From an uncultured Ruminococcus sp. (GTDB taxonomy: Bacteria > Bacillota > Clostridia > Oscillospirales > Ruminococcaceae): a DNA stretch of 42,514 nucleotides. Shown piece by piece: positions 1 through 7,355 of the stretch (its first letter is position 1; each line of letters opens with the position of its first letter). A model generated the notes under the pieces. It ran no database searches, was not told where the DNA came from, and saw only the letters and a list, made by a program, of their open reading frames with translations. A program made the position numbers and the translations under genes. Location of the stretch: assembly GCA_902776945.1 (NCBI GenBank), contig CACYSH010000008.1:1-42514 (forward strand), given 5' to 3'.

Positions 1-38
1 TGCGTTTTTCTCGCTACCTCTCATCGGACAGCTTATTT

Positions 39-67
39 ATTATATCACCTTTTCTCTCTCTTGTCAA
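39..67 (-). promoter_or_regulatory. Minus-strand sigma-A promoter reading out of the left edge
   Basis: On the minus strand TTGACA (62-67) and TATAAT (39-44) are separated by exactly 17 bases. The transcript would run leftward through about 35 bases of leader before the window ends, so the regulated gene is outside. The leader contains GAGAGGTAGCGAG, loosely like the 5' end of a lysine riboswitch, but too little is present to assign it. Confidence 0.75.
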
Positions 68-273
68 CCTATTTTGCGCAAGTTTTTTAAGTTTGGGTCA
101 TTCGACATTTTCATTCGGCTTTTTTGACGTATTATGTGCTTTTTATACATAGATTTACCGCTTTTGCGCCCGCTTGCTGAGTTTCCTTATATAATAAAGG
201 AGGATTCACGACAATGTGAGTATATTCACAAGCACGGCAATATGTTAAATTTTATTTTTGTTTAAAAAAGGTA

Positions 274-302
274 TTGTAAAATCGCGTCGAATATTGTATA
301 AT
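274..302 (+). promoter_or_regulatory. Promoter of the prs pseudogene
   Basis: TTGTAA (274-279) and TATAAT (297-302) are spaced by 17 bases. This places a start site near 309, about 80 bases before the prs start codon at 392. The rest of 1-391 is AT-rich and shows no other gene. Confidence 0.7.
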
Positions 303-391
303 AAGGGGTAGAAAACAGGCGGATAGGTCTGAATATTCCCTATCGCCTTAATCGGATTAACCAAAAAAACAGAGAAAAGAGGAACTGTTAA

Positions 392-1445
392 ATGGGTACA
401 AACGTTGACAAGATATTCGATTCGGCAACTGCGGTGGCACCGCTCGGGATAATCGCCATGAAAGGCGCAAGCGAGCTTGGCAACCGCATCAACGAATACT
501 TCCTGAAATGGAGAGCGCCCTTTGAGGACACCGAGAAAAAGACTTATCTTATCGAGGCTGACTGCCCGCGCTTCCAGTCGGGCGACGGCAAGGGACTTAT
601 CAAAACAACTGTTCGCGGCAAAGACCTTTTCATCATCTGCGATATGGCTAATTACAGCTGCACCTACAAGATGTTCGGCAAAGAAAACGCCATGTCCCCC
701 GACGATCATTTTCAGGATCTGAAACGCATTATCCAGGCGGCAAGCGGCAAGGCGCACCGCATCAACGTTATAATGCCTATCCTTTACGGCGGCAGACAGC
801 ACCGCCGCTCCTGTGCAGAACGCTATCCCGCTCACGGGCTTCGACAACATCATGCCTTCCTATCAGGTACTGAAGGCTATGATGAAAACCTTCCCCGAGA
901 TAAAGTTCGACAAGGATAACTTTATGATAGTTTCCCCCGACGAGGGCGCTATCAACAGAAATATGTACTATGCTTCGGTACTTGGCGTTGATCTCGGTAT
1001 GTTCTACAAGCGCCGCGATTATTCGACCGTTGTTGACGGCAGAAATCCCATTGTCGCCCACGAATATATGGGCAACGACGTTGCGGGCAAGAACGTATTT
1101 ATCGCCGACGACCTTATCTCTTCGGGCGAAAGTATGCTCGATATTGCCATTGAGCTGAAAAAGCGCAGGGCGAACAAGATAATCTGCTATGCGACCTACG
1201 GTATGTTCACGAACGGTCTTGCGACATTTGACGAAAAGTATGCCGACGGCACGATAAGCGCAGTCCTCGGCACCAATCTCACCTACCGCACGCCCGAGCT
1301 GCTTTCGCGCCCGTGGTTCCACGAGGTTGACTGCTCGAAGTATATCGCTTACTATATCGCCACGCTCAACCATGATATGTCCATTTCGGACGTTATCGAC
1401 CCGCATCAGAAAATTGCGGCTCTTCTTGACAAGAACAAGCAGTAA
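392..1445 (+). pseudogene. prs: Ribose-phosphate pyrophosphokinase (PRPP synthetase) with an internal deletion and frameshift
   Basis: PRPP synthetase makes 5-phosphoribosyl-1-pyrophosphate from ribose-5-phosphate and ATP for nucleotide, His and Trp synthesis. The N-terminal part (392 to about 810) reads in one frame up to the ATP-loop segment GRQHRRS. The C-terminal part (from about 813) reads in another frame from VQNAIPLTGFDN and keeps the PRPP-binding loop IADDLISSGES near 1100 and a family-type end. Family members carry about 31-35 further residues between these points, including the Mg-binding FDAHDP segment. That stretch is absent and the frame is shifted, so the missing DNA is about 98 or 101 bases. 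As read, no intact enzyme can be made. PRPP synthetase is normally essential, so either another copy exists or this is an assembly defect. The sequence matches the longer clostridial type of PRPP synthetase. Confidence 0.85.
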
Positions 1446-1454
1446 ATCATAGTC

Positions 1455-1711
1455 GTGAAAAAAATCTTTTTTGTATAGCGGCTGTCATAATGCTGACGGT
1501 CTGCCTGTTATGCTCCTGCGGGAAATCGGGCAAGAGCTGCAAGATGACGTTCATAGTATCGTACAGCGGCGGCGACATCGCGGGGAACGCTCCCGACGAG
1601 GGCAAAATGCTCACCGCCGCCTACGGCAAGGAAACAAAGTCGCACAATACAGTCGTTTATGACAGTACCAGCTATTACAGAAAATTGATATTTTCGGATT
1701 TTTCAGAATAA
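1455..1711 (+). pseudogene. Small lipoprotein remnant, probably frameshifted near its start
   Basis: An open frame from 1490 to 1711 encodes a hydrophobic stretch ending in a lipobox-like LCSC followed by a polar segment of about 60 residues; I do not recognise the family. The hydrophobic part extends upstream in frame without a start codon. A GTG at 1455 followed by seven A's would supply the start and a KK charge cluster if one more A were present. This suggests a frameshift in the A run, real or a sequencing error. The protein is short and ends without a recognisable domain, so it is likely a decayed fragment. A hairpin with arms ACAGCGGA and TCCGCTGT follows at about 1720-1745 and may terminate transcription. 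Confidence 0.45.
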
Positions 1712-1769
1712 CAGGATATGACAGCGGAGAAATTTTTTTCCGCTGTTTGCCATATACGGAGGTAAAATC

Positions 1770-2477
1770 ATGATATACGGAGCGATCGTCGCGGGGGGAA
1801 CAGGCTCCCGCATGGGCGCGGATATTCCGAAGCAGTTTCTGCCGCTGTGCGGCAAGCCCGTGATCATCCGCACGGCAGAGCGCTTTCTTGACTGCCCTGA
1901 AATTGACATTTTATACATCGGAGTTCATGTCGGCTGGACGGAACAGCTTTCGGAAATGTGCCGCAAATTCATTCCCGATACGCGGAAAATAAGGGTCATC
2001 GCGGGCGGCAGCGACCGCAACGCCACGGTTCTGCGGATAATCGAGGCTATACGCGGCGAACACGGCATTTCGGACGACGATATTATTGTTACGCACGACG
2101 GCGTGCGCCCGTTTGTGACAGTCCGCGAGATAGAGCAGAGCATTTCCGCGCTTGACAGCTTTGACGGCGTGACGGTGTGTGCGCCTGTCAAGGACACTAT
2201 TCTCTGCTCGGAGGACGGCAGGGGTATTGACAGCGTACCCGACCGCTCGAAGCTGTTTCGCACGCTCACGCCGCAGACGTTCTGGCTTTCGGTATTGTCG
2301 GACGCTTTTGAACGGCTGCCGCATGAGACCGTTTCAAGGCTGACCGATACGGCGGGGCTGCTAAGAGAGCTTGGGAAGCCGGTAGGGCTGGTCCAGGGCG
2401 GAGAATACAATATAAAGCTGACGACCCCGATAGATATGAAGCTCGGGGAGCTTATACTCGCGCAGGAAGATATATAA
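1770..2477 (+). CDS. tarI: IspD/TarI-family cytidylyltransferase, closest in motifs to TarI (ribitol-5-phosphate)
   Basis: The enzyme transfers CMP from CTP to a sugar-alcohol phosphate. The 235-residue protein has the nucleotide-binding start IVAGGTGSRMG followed by PKQFLPL, then GGSDRNATV, DDDIIVTHDGVRPF and a C-terminal YNIKLTTPIDMK. The GGSDRN, THDxVRPF and YNIKxTTPxD patterns resemble TarI, which makes CDP-ribitol for teichoic acid or cell-surface polymers. IspD of isoprenoid synthesis usually reads HDAARP at that place. The length fits both families. A good ribosome-binding site (ACGGAGGTAAAATC) sets the start. No tarJ-like reductase lies beside it, so the substrate is inferred from sequence alone and IspD activity is not excluded. 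Confidence 0.75.
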   Translation: MIYGAIVAGGTGSRMGADIPKQFLPLCGKPVIIRTAERFLDCPEIDILYIGVHVGWTEQLSEMCRKFIPDTRKIRVIAGGSDRNATVLRIIEAIRGEHGISDDDIIVTHDGVRPFVTVREIEQSISALDSFDGVTVCAPVKDTILCSEDGRGIDSVPDRSKLFRTLTPQTFWLSVLSDAFERLPHETVSRLTDTAGLLRELGKPVGLVQGGEYNIKLTTPIDMKLGELILAQEDI

Positions 2478-2478
2478 A

Positions 2479-2715
2479 AGCGCAAAACGTCGGCAAACCA
2501 AAAATCCGAGGAATTTCACGGACGCGCAATGCTCACCCCTCCACTGCTTTTCCTGACCCTGAGTAAAGGATATTCAGGCGGTTTCTGTGCAGGGGCGCAC
2601 CTATGTGTTCGCCCGCAAATAGCGCGACCCACCCCACAAAACGGGCGCTCACACAGGAGCGCCCCTACGATCACGCCAATAAATGAACCCCGTACTACAT
2701 TTCATAATATATAAA
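2479..2715. repeat. Intergenic repeat DNA: degenerate 3'-UTR motif and GC-rich imperfect palindrome
   Basis: Just after the tarI stop codon, 2479-2516 holds a degraded copy of the 3'-UTR motif seen after three other genes (GCAAAACG, then GGCAAACCAAAAATCCGAGG). Further on, 2592-2670 contains GGGGCGCAC and GAGCGCCCCT arms around GTGTTCGCCC and GGGCGCTCAC, an imperfect palindrome of REP type. The open frame across 2529-2714 consists of this repeat and is not considered a gene. Confidence 0.55.
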
Positions 2716-2744
2716 AATATTAAACGTAAAAGGAGAACAAACCT

Positions 2745-3371
2745 ATGAACGAAAGAAAAACAATAGCCCTGACCTTCGATGACGGTCCCGACCCCGTGAT
2801 AACTCCGCAGGTGCTTGACCTGCTCGACGAATACAACGCCAAAGCGTCTTTTTTCCTTATCGGCGAACATATCACCCCCGAGACAGAACATCTTATCAGG
2901 CGCGAATACGAATCGGGTCACGAAATAGACCACCACTCGCTCACTCATCAGGATATGACAAAATTCACCCGCGAGGAAATCGCCGCCGAAACAGAGGAGA
3001 CCACCCGCCGCATTGTGTCGGTCATCGGCGAGGAGCCGAAATTCTTCCGCCCCCCGTTCATCTATTACAACGAACTTATGTTCGATACTATTCCCTACCC
3101 GTTCATCTGCGGCGTGGGCTGCAACGACTGGGAGCCTGATTTCCCCGCCGACGAACGCGCAAAAAAGATGCTTTCCTCCGCCGCCGACGGCGTAATGTTC
3201 CTGCTGCACGATATGAAATGGAACGACAAGACCGTTCAGGCGCTGAAAACCGTAATGCCCGAGCTTGCGGCGCAGGGCTATGAATTTGTCACGCTGACCG
3301 AGCTTTTCGCGATACACGGCAGAAAGCCGCAGCCGCGCATTCTTTACAGCAATGTTTTTCAGGATAAATAA
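2745..3371 (+). CDS. Polysaccharide deacetylase (NodB homology domain)
   Basis: This 208-residue protein is a carbohydrate esterase family 4 enzyme, a metal-dependent deacetylase of N-acetylated sugars in peptidoglycan, chitin or exopolysaccharide. TFDDGPDP near residues 9-16 supplies the catalytic Asp and metal Asp. HHSLTHQD near residue 65 gives the two metal-binding His. RPPF near residue 102 is motif 3, and LLHD near residue 150 carries the late His. No signal peptide or membrane segment is visible, so it is either cytoplasmic or exported by another route. A strong AAAGGAGAA ribosome-binding site fixes the start. It stands alone between repeats and a convergent gene. Confidence 0.88.
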   Translation: MNERKTIALTFDDGPDPVITPQVLDLLDEYNAKASFFLIGEHITPETEHLIRREYESGHEIDHHSLTHQDMTKFTREEIAAETEETTRRIVSVIGEEPKFFRPPFIYYNELMFDTIPYPFICGVGCNDWEPDFPADERAKKMLSSAADGVMFLLHDMKWNDKTVQALKTVMPELAAQGYEFVTLTELFAIHGRKPQPRILYSNVFQDK

Positions 3372-3406
3372 AAAAAGGGCGGGAGTTCAGGCTCCCGCCC
3401 TGCGTT
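3372..3406 (-). terminator. Intrinsic terminator of the 3415-3810 gene
   Basis: Arms GGGCGGGAG and CTCCCGCCC around TTCAGG form a nine-pair stem. On the minus strand the stem is followed by a run of seven T's. On the plus strand it lies immediately after the deacetylase stop codon but lacks a T tail, so it is mainly a minus-strand terminator. Confidence 0.85.
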
Positions 3407-3414
3407 ATCCGCGC

Positions 3415-3810
3415 TTATTTCTTGCCCGTGACCTTTTCGGCAACGCCCTTTACAGCGTCCTTTGCCTGACCGGCGACTGCGCCCGCTTTCTTGGCAGCCT
3501 CATCGGCAATGTTCTTTTTGCCGTGATTTTCGGAAACGAGAGTCAGCTCCTTGCCGTCAACAGTGACCTTGCACTCACTGTCGCCGAGCTTGATCTTCTT
3601 GATCGAAGCCTTTACCACAGCGCCGTTTTCGAGCTTGCCTTCAAGCTCTCCGATGCCGGTAACTGCCTTGATTCCCGTGCTTTCCGCCGCGACCTCGCCG
3701 TTGATCATGAGGACGATCTTTGCCTTAAGCTCGGAATTTCCAACGGTAATTTTATTGCCGTTATACTCGAACTCGTAAACGTCGTATGTATCCAAATTCA
3801 TTAAAGCCAC
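3415..3810 (-). CDS. Uncharacterised small protein with Lys/Ala-rich amphipathic tail
   Basis: The family is not recognised. The 131-residue product has a beta-rich, acidic N-terminal two thirds (YEFEYNGNKITV, VTVDGKELTLV). Its C-terminal 35 residues are rich in Lys, Ala and Gly (AAKKAGAVAGQAKDAVKG) and look like an amphipathic helix similar to LEA or general stress proteins. There is no signal peptide. Its own near-consensus promoter (3867-3895) and terminator (3372-3406) make it a monocistronic unit, as expected for an abundant or stress-linked protein. Function is not inferred beyond that. Confidence 0.7.
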   Translation of the reverse strand: MALMNLDTYDVYEFEYNGNKITVGNSELKAKIVLMINGEVAAESTGIKAVTGIGELEGKLENGAVVKASIKKIKLGDSECKVTVDGKELTLVSENHGKKNIADEAAKKAGAVAGQAKDAVKGVAEKVTGKK

Positions 3811-3866
3811 AATACATATCTCCTTTGCAATAAAATAATTACGCGGTATAATTTCGCCGCGATTAT

Positions 3867-3895
3867 ATTATATCACTAATCGCTAAATTTGTCAA
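3867..3895 (-). promoter_or_regulatory. Consensus promoter for the 3810 gene
   Basis: On the minus strand TTGACA (3890-3895) and TATAAT (3867-3872) are separated by 17 bases. Both hexamers are perfect. The start site would fall near 3860, about 50 bases before the ATG at 3810. Confidence 0.85.
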
Positions 3896-3969
3896 GAGCT
3901 TATTGAGAATTTTAGTCATTGTAAACGACTTTTTTCAGAGCCATATAAACAGCAAAGCAGAGGCATATC

Positions 3970-4062
3970 AAAAGTCTTAGGAAGGAAGTAACACGAGCAA
4001 GCTCGTGCAGGGGAAGACCCTTCCTAAGACTTTTGGTTTTGCCCTCGTTTTGCGGATTTGCT
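3970..4062. repeat. Inverted repeat AAAAGTCTTAGGAAGG downstream of thrS
   Basis: AAAAGTCTTAGGAAGG (3970-3985) and its perfect complement (4019-4034) form a 16-bp stem enclosing a smaller hairpin with arms CACGAG and CTCGTG. On the minus strand it begins within a few bases of the thrS stop and is preceded by CGCAAAACGAGGGCAAA, the same context seen after the gene at 27036 and, in variant form, after 10434. It may act as transcript end structure for thrS, although the T tail is weak. Confidence 0.8.
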
Positions 4063-4063
4063 T

Positions 4064-6010
4064 TTACTTCGCCTTCGTCGCAACCTCCGTAATGAGCTTA
4101 CTAAACAGCTCATCGGCAGGCATAGCAGGCAGCTCGCCTTCCTTACGCGACCTTACCGTAAAGGTATTATCCTTGACCTCATTATCGCCGCATATCAGCA
4201 GATACGGAATACGGTCGTTTCTGCCCTTCTTGATCTTCGGACCGATATTCGAATCCTCAACATCGACCGTTACGCGCATACCCGCATTCGACAGCCTTTC
4301 GGCAAACGCCTTTGCATACTCGTTGTTCTCGGGCTTGATAGGCAGTATACGCACCTGCTCGGGAGCCAGCCACAGCGGCAGCACGCCCGCATATTTTTCG
4401 ATAAGCAGTGCAAGCGTTCTCTCATAGCAGCCGACAGAAGTGCGGTGAATGATGTAAGGATTCTTCATCTTGCCGTCGGTATCAACGTACTCCATGCCGA
4501 ACTTCTTGGAAAGCAGCATATCTATCTGGATAGTGATAAGCGTGTCTTCCTTGCCGTACACGTTCTTTATCTGAATATCGAGCTTGGGCCCGTAGAATGC
4601 CGCTTCGTCAATGCCTATCTCGTAATCAAGACCGATATTGTCGAGAATGCGCTTCATTACGTCCTGAGCCTCGTCCCACTGCTCCTTCGTACCCTCGTAC
4701 TTATTGTTCGGGTTGGCGGGATCCCACTGCGAGAAGCGATAGGTTACGTCGTCGGCAAGACCTATCGTTTCAAGGCAGTATTTCGCAAGGTCGAGACAGC
4801 CCCTGAACTCTTCTTCAAGCTGCTCGGGGCGCAGGATAAGATGTCCCTCCGAGATAGTGAACTGACGAACGCGGATAAGACCGTGCATCTCGCCGCTGTC
4901 CTCGTTGCGGAAAAGCGTGGAGGTCTCGCCCAGTCTCATCGGCAGATCGCGGTAGCTGCGCTTTCTGTTCAGGAATACCTGATACTGGAAAGGACAGGTC
5001 ATCGGACGGAGCGCAAAACATTCCTTGCTCTCGTCGTCGGGGTCGCCGAAAATGAACATACCGTCGCGGTAGTGATCCCAGTGACCGGAGATCTTGTACA
5101 GGTCGCGCTTTGCCATGAACGGGGTCTTGGTCAGCTGATAGCCGCGCTTGTATTCCTCGTCCTCTATCCAGCGCTGTAAGGTCTGAATAACTTTAGCGCC
5201 CTTCGGCAGAAGGATAGGCAGACCCTGACCGATGTAATCAACGGTGGTGAAATATTCCAGTTCACGACCGAGCTTGTTGTGGTCGCGGAGCTTGGCTTCT
5301 TCAAGCGCTTTCAGATGTTCTTCAAGCATGGAAGCCTTCGGGAAGGCGGTGCCGTAGATACGCGAAAGCTGGATCCCGTCCTCCGCCTTGCCCCAGTAAG
5401 CGCCCGTGCAGGAAAGCAGCTTGACCGCCTTTATTACCGACACATTCATGATATGGGGACCCGCGCAGAGGTCGATAAAATCGCCCTGCTTGTAGAAACT
5501 GAGCTTTTCGCCGCGGTCGTCGTGCTTTTTGATAAGCTCTACCTTGTACTTTTCGCCGCGCTCCTCCATGAGCTTTATGCCCTCCTCGGCGGAAAGCTCA
5601 AAGCGTTCAAGCTCGTAGCCCTCCTTGGCGAGCTTTTTCATCTCGGCTTCTATCTTGCTAAGGTCTTCGGGTGAGAAGGGCTTTTCTACCTCAAAATCGT
5701 AGTAATAGCCGGTCTCGGTAGCGGGACCCCTTGCGAGCTTGGCTTCGGGGTAGAGGTTCTTTACCGCCTGCGCCATAAGGTGAGCTGCGGTGTGTCTGAA
5801 AGTCTCCGCGCCTGCCTTGCTGTCGAAGGTCAGCACCTCAAATTCGCAGTCGCTGTCAACGACGGTGCGGATGTCCTTCACCTCGCCGTTGATCTTTACG
5901 CAGCAGGCAGCCTTGTAAAGCCCCATGCCTATCCCCTTGATGATCTCAGCTGCGGGCTGTGCGGATTCTATCTCGCGCACGCTGCCGTCTTTGAGAGTAA
6001 GTTTAATCAT
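4064..6010 (-). CDS. thrS: Threonyl-tRNA synthetase
   Basis: The enzyme charges tRNA-Thr with threonine in the cytoplasm. The 648-residue protein has the family's domain order: an N-terminal TGS domain (1-60), the editing/SAD region with FRHTAAHLMAQ (about 70-80) and LCAGPHI near 182, the class II catalytic core with RPMTCPFQ (zinc ligand Cys) and RVRQFTISEGH, and the C-terminal anticodon-binding domain with PIKPENNEYA and RKEGE. Length is normal. The start is supported by AAAGGACAG upstream. The Imm22-like gene ends 20 bases upstream, so the two may be cotranscribed. No T-box lies directly ahead, but one sits about 1.8 kb upstream on the same strand before another gene. Confidence 0.97.
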   Translation of the reverse strand: MIKLTLKDGSVREIESAQPAAEIIKGIGMGLYKAACCVKINGEVKDIRTVVDSDCEFEVLTFDSKAGAETFRHTAAHLMAQAVKNLYPEAKLARGPATETGYYYDFEVEKPFSPEDLSKIEAEMKKLAKEGYELERFELSAEEGIKLMEERGEKYKVELIKKHDDRGEKLSFYKQGDFIDLCAGPHIMNVSVIKAVKLLSCTGAYWGKAEDGIQLSRIYGTAFPKASMLEEHLKALEEAKLRDHNKLGRELEYFTTVDYIGQGLPILLPKGAKVIQTLQRWIEDEEYKRGYQLTKTPFMAKRDLYKISGHWDHYRDGMFIFGDPDDESKECFALRPMTCPFQYQVFLNRKRSYRDLPMRLGETSTLFRNEDSGEMHGLIRVRQFTISEGHLILRPEQLEEEFRGCLDLAKYCLETIGLADDVTYRFSQWDPANPNNKYEGTKEQWDEAQDVMKRILDNIGLDYEIGIDEAAFYGPKLDIQIKNVYGKEDTLITIQIDMLLSKKFGMEYVDTDGKMKNPYIIHRTSVGCYERTLALLIEKYAGVLPLWLAPEQVRILPIKPENNEYAKAFAERLSNAGMRVTVDVEDSNIGPKIKKGRNDRIPYLLICGDNEVKDNTFTVRSRKEGELPAMPADELFSKLITEVATKAK

Positions 6011-6030
6011 ACTTATCTGTCCTTTCGTAT

Positions 6031-6450
6031 TTAATTATCATAATCAACATAATCAACATTAACACAATCAATAAATACCGCCTTATGTGCCGCGCTGACG
6101 TTCGTGCCGCCGTCATATTCGTAATCAAAGAGCAGTATTGCCGAATCAAAGCTGTCGGGCAGCTCGTCGCCTGTTGCCTCAGCAAAAGCCTTCGTGACGG
6201 CTTCGCATTCGGAACAGCCTTCTATAAGTGCGGCAATGCTTTTGGTCTTTCGTCCGTTGCAAATGCACTCAACGAAATCCTCGTCGTAGTCGCCGTCCAT
6301 ATCTATCCCGAAATCCTTCATAAGCTCGCTTTTGTACAGCTCAACATCTTCCTGCGCTTCGTCGGAATAATTCTTTTCGGTATAGGAAATAGCGTTCTTA
6401 AACGTACCGAAATTACCCGCCCAAAGCGATACAAAGCCTTTTCTTTCCAT
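6031..6450 (-). CDS. Immunity protein 22 (Imm22, formerly DUF4284) family protein
   Basis: The 139-residue protein begins with GFVSLWAGNF, has FGIDMDGDYDEDF near residue 50, an IEGCSEC segment near 75 and a C-terminal ILLFDYEYDG. This pattern fits the Imm22 family of cytosolic antitoxins found in polymorphic toxin loci. No toxin gene, LXG or HNH module, or other immunity gene is next to it, so it is an orphan here and may protect against toxins of competitors. A GGTGATATATT site precedes the ATG. It ends 20 bases before thrS and could be cotranscribed with it. The family call is from remembered motif patterns. Confidence 0.7.
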   Translation of the reverse strand: MERKGFVSLWAGNFGTFKNAISYTEKNYSDEAQEDVELYKSELMKDFGIDMDGDYDEDFVECICNGRKTKSIAALIEGCSECEAVTKAFAEATGDELPDSFDSAILLFDYEYDGGTNVSAAHKAVFIDCVNVDYVDYDN

Positions 6451-6507
6451 AATATATCACCTGCCGTTTCCGTGAATTTATGCCATTTTTCGTCAAACTT
6501 GTCCAAT

Positions 6508-6675
6508 AACCACTATATCGTAGGGCGGCGGGCTTGCTCCCGCCCGTTACGTCCGCATTACCCCAAAATCATCGTGTTTTCGATATTTTTGCGTTAGGTT
6601 AGTGCGTATGGGGCAAGCCCCCGCCCTACAAGCCTTGCGATATTCTCAAGTTGACGGTGCTGCTCATTTATAGAT
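6508..6675. repeat. GC-rich REP-like repeat with a GCTCATTTATAGA end
   Basis: CGTAGGGCGGCGGGCTTGCT (near 6519-6540) and GGGGCAAGCCCCCGCCCTAC (near 6609-6630) form an imperfect inverted repeat. It is followed by AAGCCTTGCGATATTCT and TGCTCATTTATAGA (up to 6672). Nearly the same right end occurs at 29750-29802, and a related end at 10540-10637. A further GCGGGAGCAAGCCCCCGCCC copy is at 23264-23284. It occupies the gap between the DinB-like and Imm22 genes. Confidence 0.7.
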
Positions 6676-6679
6676 TCCT

Positions 6680-7204
6680 TTACGGCTCAACCTTGCCCTT
6701 GCGGTATCTGCCGAAGAATATGCCGTCGTCAACGTACTTGCCCGTTTCGCTGACCCACATCGGGAACTGCCCCGTTGCAAGGGCGGTCTGACCGTTCAGC
6801 ATACCCGTGTGGAAGGATATATGCCTGAACTGGCGGAGAACAAGCTCCATGCGGGTGTAGCGGCAGCCCTCGGGCTTTTCGTAAAGCTGCTCGTCGGTAA
6901 GGCTGTCGAGATAATCGAGGGTCTTCTTCTCCACCGCGTCGAGATATTCAAGAAGCTGTTCGTCCGTAAGCACGGTATCGGAGGGATTGTCGGGATTGTC
7001 AAGCCCCTCGGTATGAAAAGGCGGTTCGTCATAGACATTCGGGTTGATGAACCACTTGTCCGCCGAATGGATCGCGTGATATGCCCAGCGCCAGCACGGA
7101 GCGCCGCAGCACAGCGCGTCACGGTCGTAGGTCTTTAGCGAGACCCTTATGTTGAGGAAATTCGGCACGACAACTTCCTTGATTATTTTACATAACTCGT
7201 TCAT
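6680..7204 (-). CDS. DinB-like (DinB/YfiT superfamily) protein
   Basis: The 174-residue protein looks like a DinB four-helix-bundle protein, a family of metal-dependent enzymes that often act in thiol transfer or stress responses. WAYHAIHSADKWF near residue 40 and RHISFHTGMLNG near residue 128 would supply the His metal ligands of the bundle. Asp/Glu-rich helices (TDEQLLEYLDAVEKK) lie between them. The C-terminus (FFGRYRKGKVEP) is short and basic. The start is the ATG preceded by AAAGGACGG. Substrate and thiol partner cannot be told from sequence. It lies between a MITE-like element upstream and the REP-like repeat downstream. Confidence 0.75.
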   Translation of the reverse strand: MNELCKIIKEVVVPNFLNIRVSLKTYDRDALCCGAPCWRWAYHAIHSADKWFINPNVYDEPPFHTEGLDNPDNPSDTVLTDEQLLEYLDAVEKKTLDYLDSLTDEQLYEKPEGCRYTRMELVLRQFRHISFHTGMLNGQTALATGQFPMWVSETGKYVDDGIFFGRYRKGKVEP

Positions 7205-7229
7205 TTTGAAAACCGTCCTTTCTTAAAAA

Positions 7230-7355
7230 GTTAATAGTGAAAAGTGAATAGTGAATAGTTAAGGAGCGCCTTCGGCGCGTATTTTTATAATTTTAAATCT
7301 GTGAGCGAAGCGAACACCATAACTATTCACTATTCACTATTAACTATTCACTATT
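7230..7355. mobile_element. MITE-like element, copy 1 (TTAATAGTGAATAG termini)
   Basis: The left end carries tandem TTAATAGTGAAAAG, TGAATAG and TGAATAG units. The right end carries the inverted CTATTCACTATTCACTATT and TAACTATTCACTATT. Inside is AAGGAGCGCCTTCGGCGCG, shared with copies at 17868-18090 and 28839-29040. No transposase is encoded, so it is non-autonomous. Its right end supplies the last codons and the stop of the gene at 7340-7762. Confidence 0.8.

Noticed and set aside
2529-2714. Open frame of 61 codons after tarI
   Set aside because: It consists of a REP-like palindrome and has no ribosome-binding site or family resemblance.
4058-5179. Long plus-strand frame opposite thrS, and similar frames opposite the vWA and prfC genes
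   Set aside because: They are antisense shadows of clear coding genes, without ribosome sites or domains.
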